Positions 62,091-64,000 of a DNA stretch of 64,000 bases are shown here, in pieces (within the stretch, counting starts at the first letter, position 1; each line of letters opens with the position of its first letter). The translations under genes and the position numbers were made by a program. The notes under the pieces are model-generated. The model did not search any database. It was not told the DNA's origin and was given only the letters and a program-made list of their open reading frames with translations. Source of the stretch: Pelotomaculum_C sp050950345 (lineage in GTDB: Bacteria > Bacillota > Desulfotomaculia > Desulfotomaculales > Pelotomaculaceae); assembly GCA_050950345.1 (NCBI GenBank), contig JBMNHK010000006.1, positions 1 to 64,000 of the forward strand, written 5' to 3'.

Positions 62091-62405
62091 CTATTTCAAT
62101 CCCAACACTCTGCGCCACCAGGGTAACCGGACCTTCTCCTGCCGGACTGCTAACCGGCCTTGTATTTTGCGGATGGCGCGCATTACTTCCTGATCCCTGT
62201 CAGCCATTTTTTTTTCTAACTGTGATATACGCCGGTCAACCGTATCTTCAACCATCCTTTGCGTAAGGGCTAAAAGCACCTTAGCGCTGTAAATATCGAT
62301 TGTTGGCACTAAGGCTCTGCTCCAATTGTTTTCAGCTGCCACTTGCTCCTGCTCCGCGAGCGGGTCTCCTTGTTCCGTCGTGTTGATACACACTAATTCT
62401 CCCAT
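62091..62405 (-). CDS. Small unknown protein with C-terminal coiled coil
   Basis: A 104-residue protein starting at ATG 62405 (GGGGG 8 bases before). A Glu/Gln-rich start (ELVCINTTEQGDPLAEQEQVAAEN) is followed by VDRRISQLEKKMADRDQEVMRAIRKIQGRLAVRQEK, a likely coiled coil, and an aromatic basic end PWWRRVLGLK. The end is like that of some MerR/RacA-type regulators, but no DNA-binding domain is seen. Function unknown. Confidence 0.6.
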   Translation of the reverse strand: MGELVCINTTEQGDPLAEQEQVAAENNWSRALVPTIDIYSAKVLLALTQRMVEDTVDRRISQLEKKMADRDQEVMRAIRKIQGRLAVRQEKVRLPWWRRVLGLK

Positions 62406-62617
62406 TTTGCCTACCCCCTTCACCAACTGTGTCTTCAAACATGCAATTCGCTTTCCTTTTCCATAAGGCCAGCTATTACCATTATTTTACATCATATCTG
62501 GACCTATTACCACTATAAATTCGCCTTGCAGCCATAAACACAAAGGATTAGCAAGGCAAGTTGCCGGATTAAGTGCAATAATTGTGATTTTTTTGAGGAC
62601 AGCCTAAATAAAAATCG

Positions 62618-62633
62618 GCCGCTATACAGCGGC
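62618..62633 (-). terminator. Terminator of the gene at the right edge
   Basis: GCCGCT/AGCGGC with a 4-base loop, on the minus strand followed by GATTTTTATTT. It lies 4 bases after the stop of the gene to the right. Confidence 0.75.
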
Positions 62634-62637
62634 ACGA

Positions 62638-64000
62638 CTATTGAATTACCTCCTCAAGAGGTCCTTGACGCCCTTCCATAACGGGTTCTGGTTGAATAGC
62701 AGCCTGACTCAGGGGCAGGAGGAAGAAGCGGACAGGGCCGTAACTATTGGGGGCCAGGCTAAAACGCAGCACGTGTTCATGAGGGCCTGGTGTATCAAAA
62801 ACACCTATAACCTTACCATAACCAGGTTCCCGCAATGAATCAAAATCCATGTAATAAAGATCGTAATTGGGATCCTTGATCACCACAGTCTTGACCACGC
62901 CATCCAGCCAGACTGTATTAATCTGGTTATAGACATCAACGAAACCTGTCTGGGTTGCCCCCTGCATAACCAGCGCCACGGGTCCCGTCAGAGATAGCTT
63001 GATCGTGTAGCCTGCCCCATAATTACCCTGGTTGACTCCCTTTACCTGCGGCATAGCAGAGTCAATACCGTTCAGCATGAGATCGTTGACAAATACGTCC
63101 GGTTCCTCCTCCCCGCCATTGGCGGCAGCCAGGGCAAAGCCGGCAATTTGACCGCTCCCGGCGGAGTAATTAATGGTGAAATATTTGCTGGTAGCTTCCC
63201 CGGCGGGATTATTTGGATAACTGCCGGGCACAAACAGCCCGCGCATATGGTGCCTTAAATACTCACCCGGTGGCAACACCAGGCCTTTGCTCAACCGCTC
63301 GGCAATAAAGTAATCCAGATCAGCGCCTGACGGGGCGATAAACGTGGCAAGCCCTACCTTTTCAGCCTCACTGCAGCTATCAGGATTCAAGGGTTGTCCC
63401 GTGGCTGTGTCCACCACAATAAGATCGTACATGCCCACTGCCCAACCCCTGGGTCCCACATCCTCGCTGATGATCAACCTGCACCCTGGTTGGATCCTGC
63501 CCAGATGGACCATACCGCCCTCTTCGGATAGATAAAATTGACGGATCATATGATTGCCGACAGCTGAACCATAGTATTCCGGTTCACTCCTGCCGGGCAC
63601 CAGCGGGGCGGCATCCTCCAGAAAAAGTCTGGTGCCGTCCGGCGCCACGCTACAGGCCAGCGACCCGCGCGGAGCATAAATATCCAGGGTGCGCCAGGTC
63701 CGGTTTTCCAGAGTAAAACCAACCTGGGCCGCTACATTTCTTGGCTCATCATTTGAATAATCAATGAGCAAATTCATATGGCTGAAGAGCACCCGCACAG
63801 CGCCGTTCATAGAAAGAGCATCGTCTGCCCAGGCCAGGATGCCGGGATCTGTGGGGAATTCCGGCAAGTTACTTAAAAAGAGGTTATAGGTATTATCCAG
63901 CAGCAGCTGTTGGCCCGCGCTTAAGGATACGGCTCCTTTAAGCATGTGGGGGCTTACCTCCTGCCCCTCTCTAAGAGCATAGGGAATATTTGAGCTATCT
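62638..64000 (-). CDS. Large unknown, probably exported protein, 5' end cut by window
   Basis: The frame ending at 62638 remains open to the right edge, at least 454 codons; the ATG at 63945 is probably internal because the frame upstream (SSNIPYALREGQEVSPHM) has no stop. It is rich in beta-strand-like segments (VRVLFSHMNLLIDYSNDE, NRTWRTLDIYAPRGS, RLIISEDVGPRGWAVGMYDLIVVD) with few cysteines and no membrane helix in the part seen. Relatives may be the copper amine oxidase-like N-terminal domain proteins of Peptococcaceae, but I do not recognise it with certainty. Confidence 0.55.
   Translation of the reverse strand, partial: DSSNIPYALREGQEVSPHMLKGAVSLSAGQQLLLDNTYNLFLSNLPEFPTDPGILAWADDALSMNGAVRVLFSHMNLLIDYSNDEPRNVAAQVGFTLENRTWRTLDIYAPRGSLACSVAPDGTRLFLEDAAPLVPGRSEPEYYGSAVGNHMIRQFYLSEEGGMVHLGRIQPGCRLIISEDVGPRGWAVGMYDLIVVDTATGQPLNPDSCSEAEKVGLATFIAPSGADLDYFIAERLSKGLVLPPGEYLRHHMRGLFVPGSYPNNPAGEATSKYFTINYSAGSGQIAGFALAAANGGEEEPDVFVNDLMLNGIDSAMPQVKGVNQGNYGAGYTIKLSLTGPVALVMQGATQTGFVDVYNQINTVWLDGVVKTVVIKDPNYDLYYMDFDSLREPGYGKVIGVFDTPGPHEHVLRFSLAPNSYGPVRFFLLPLSQAAIQPEPVMEGRQGPLEEVIQ

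Overview
The window reads as chromosome of a spore-forming, anaerobic Gram-positive bacterium of the Clostridia, most like the Peptococcaceae/Thermincola-type lineages. The reasons are SpoVT, a Spo0F-like regulator, a LysM/SleB-type spore cortex hydrolase, strong AGGAGG ribosome binding sites, frequent TTG/GTG starts, oxygen-defence genes typical of anaerobes (rubrerythrin, rubredoxin, SOD), an acyl-CoA dehydrogenase with an EtfB and a ferredoxin-fused EtfA, tandem double-cubane/2-hydroxyacyl-CoA-dehydratase-like proteins, and selenocysteine use (in-frame UGA in selD). The genus cannot be fixed from the sequence alone.

Layout. 1-1.1 kb: 5' part of a type I restriction methylase (hsdM) running off the left edge, and a decayed serine recombinase, abutting the tsaE-tsaB-rimI operon (1.1-2.8 kb). 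2.9-8 kb: Spo0F-like regulator, amidohydrolase, MazEF-type toxin/antitoxin, ilvN without ilvB, a tiny Cys-rich membrane protein behind a structured leader, and glnA. 8-16.3 kb: a two-P-loop ATPase, gdhA behind a 17-codon leader ORF, an ECF sigma/anti-sigma pair, a compact tRNA-like RNA locus with its own promoter and terminator, and acpS-nnr-alr. 16.5-25.5 kb: MFS exporter, flavin reductase, Sec-containing SelD, two DCCP-like proteins with their activase, and a YyaL-type thioredoxin-domain protein interrupted by one in-frame TGA. 26-32.9 kb: Rnk/GreA-like protein, spoVT, cold shock protein, SOD/rubredoxin/SOD-like cluster, a MASE3-type histidine kinase with its regulator, and small zinc proteins. 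33-42 kb: an orphan gene of unknown function, an ABC uptake operon, thiN, and acyl-CoA dehydrogenase-etfB-etfA. 42-52 kb: SleB-like hydrolase, three REP-like palindromes, carB without carA, cinA, pit-DUF47, rubrerythrin, a HAD hydrolase, and a tandem pair of unknown paralogues. 52-62 kb: two inverted copies of a 1890-bp IS1634-like element, each with its own 5-bp target duplication, bracketing cbpM-dnaJ-dnaK and tkt. 62-64 kb: a small coiled-coil protein and a large unknown protein cut by the right edge.

How the genes connect. Nitrogen assimilation is represented by glnA and gdhA. Electron-bifurcating or ferredoxin-linked metabolism is suggested by acd-etfBA and the DCCP/activase operon. Oxygen defence is spread over the SOD/rubredoxin cluster and rubrerythrin. 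Selenium use is shown by SelD. The strongest candidates for undescribed biology are the compact tRNA-like RNA locus (12.83-13.07 kb), the in-frame TGA just before the CHWC motif of the YyaL-like protein, the structured leaders at 6.1 kb and 19.7 kb, and the tandem DCCP arrangement. No complete new defence system or CRISPR array was found.
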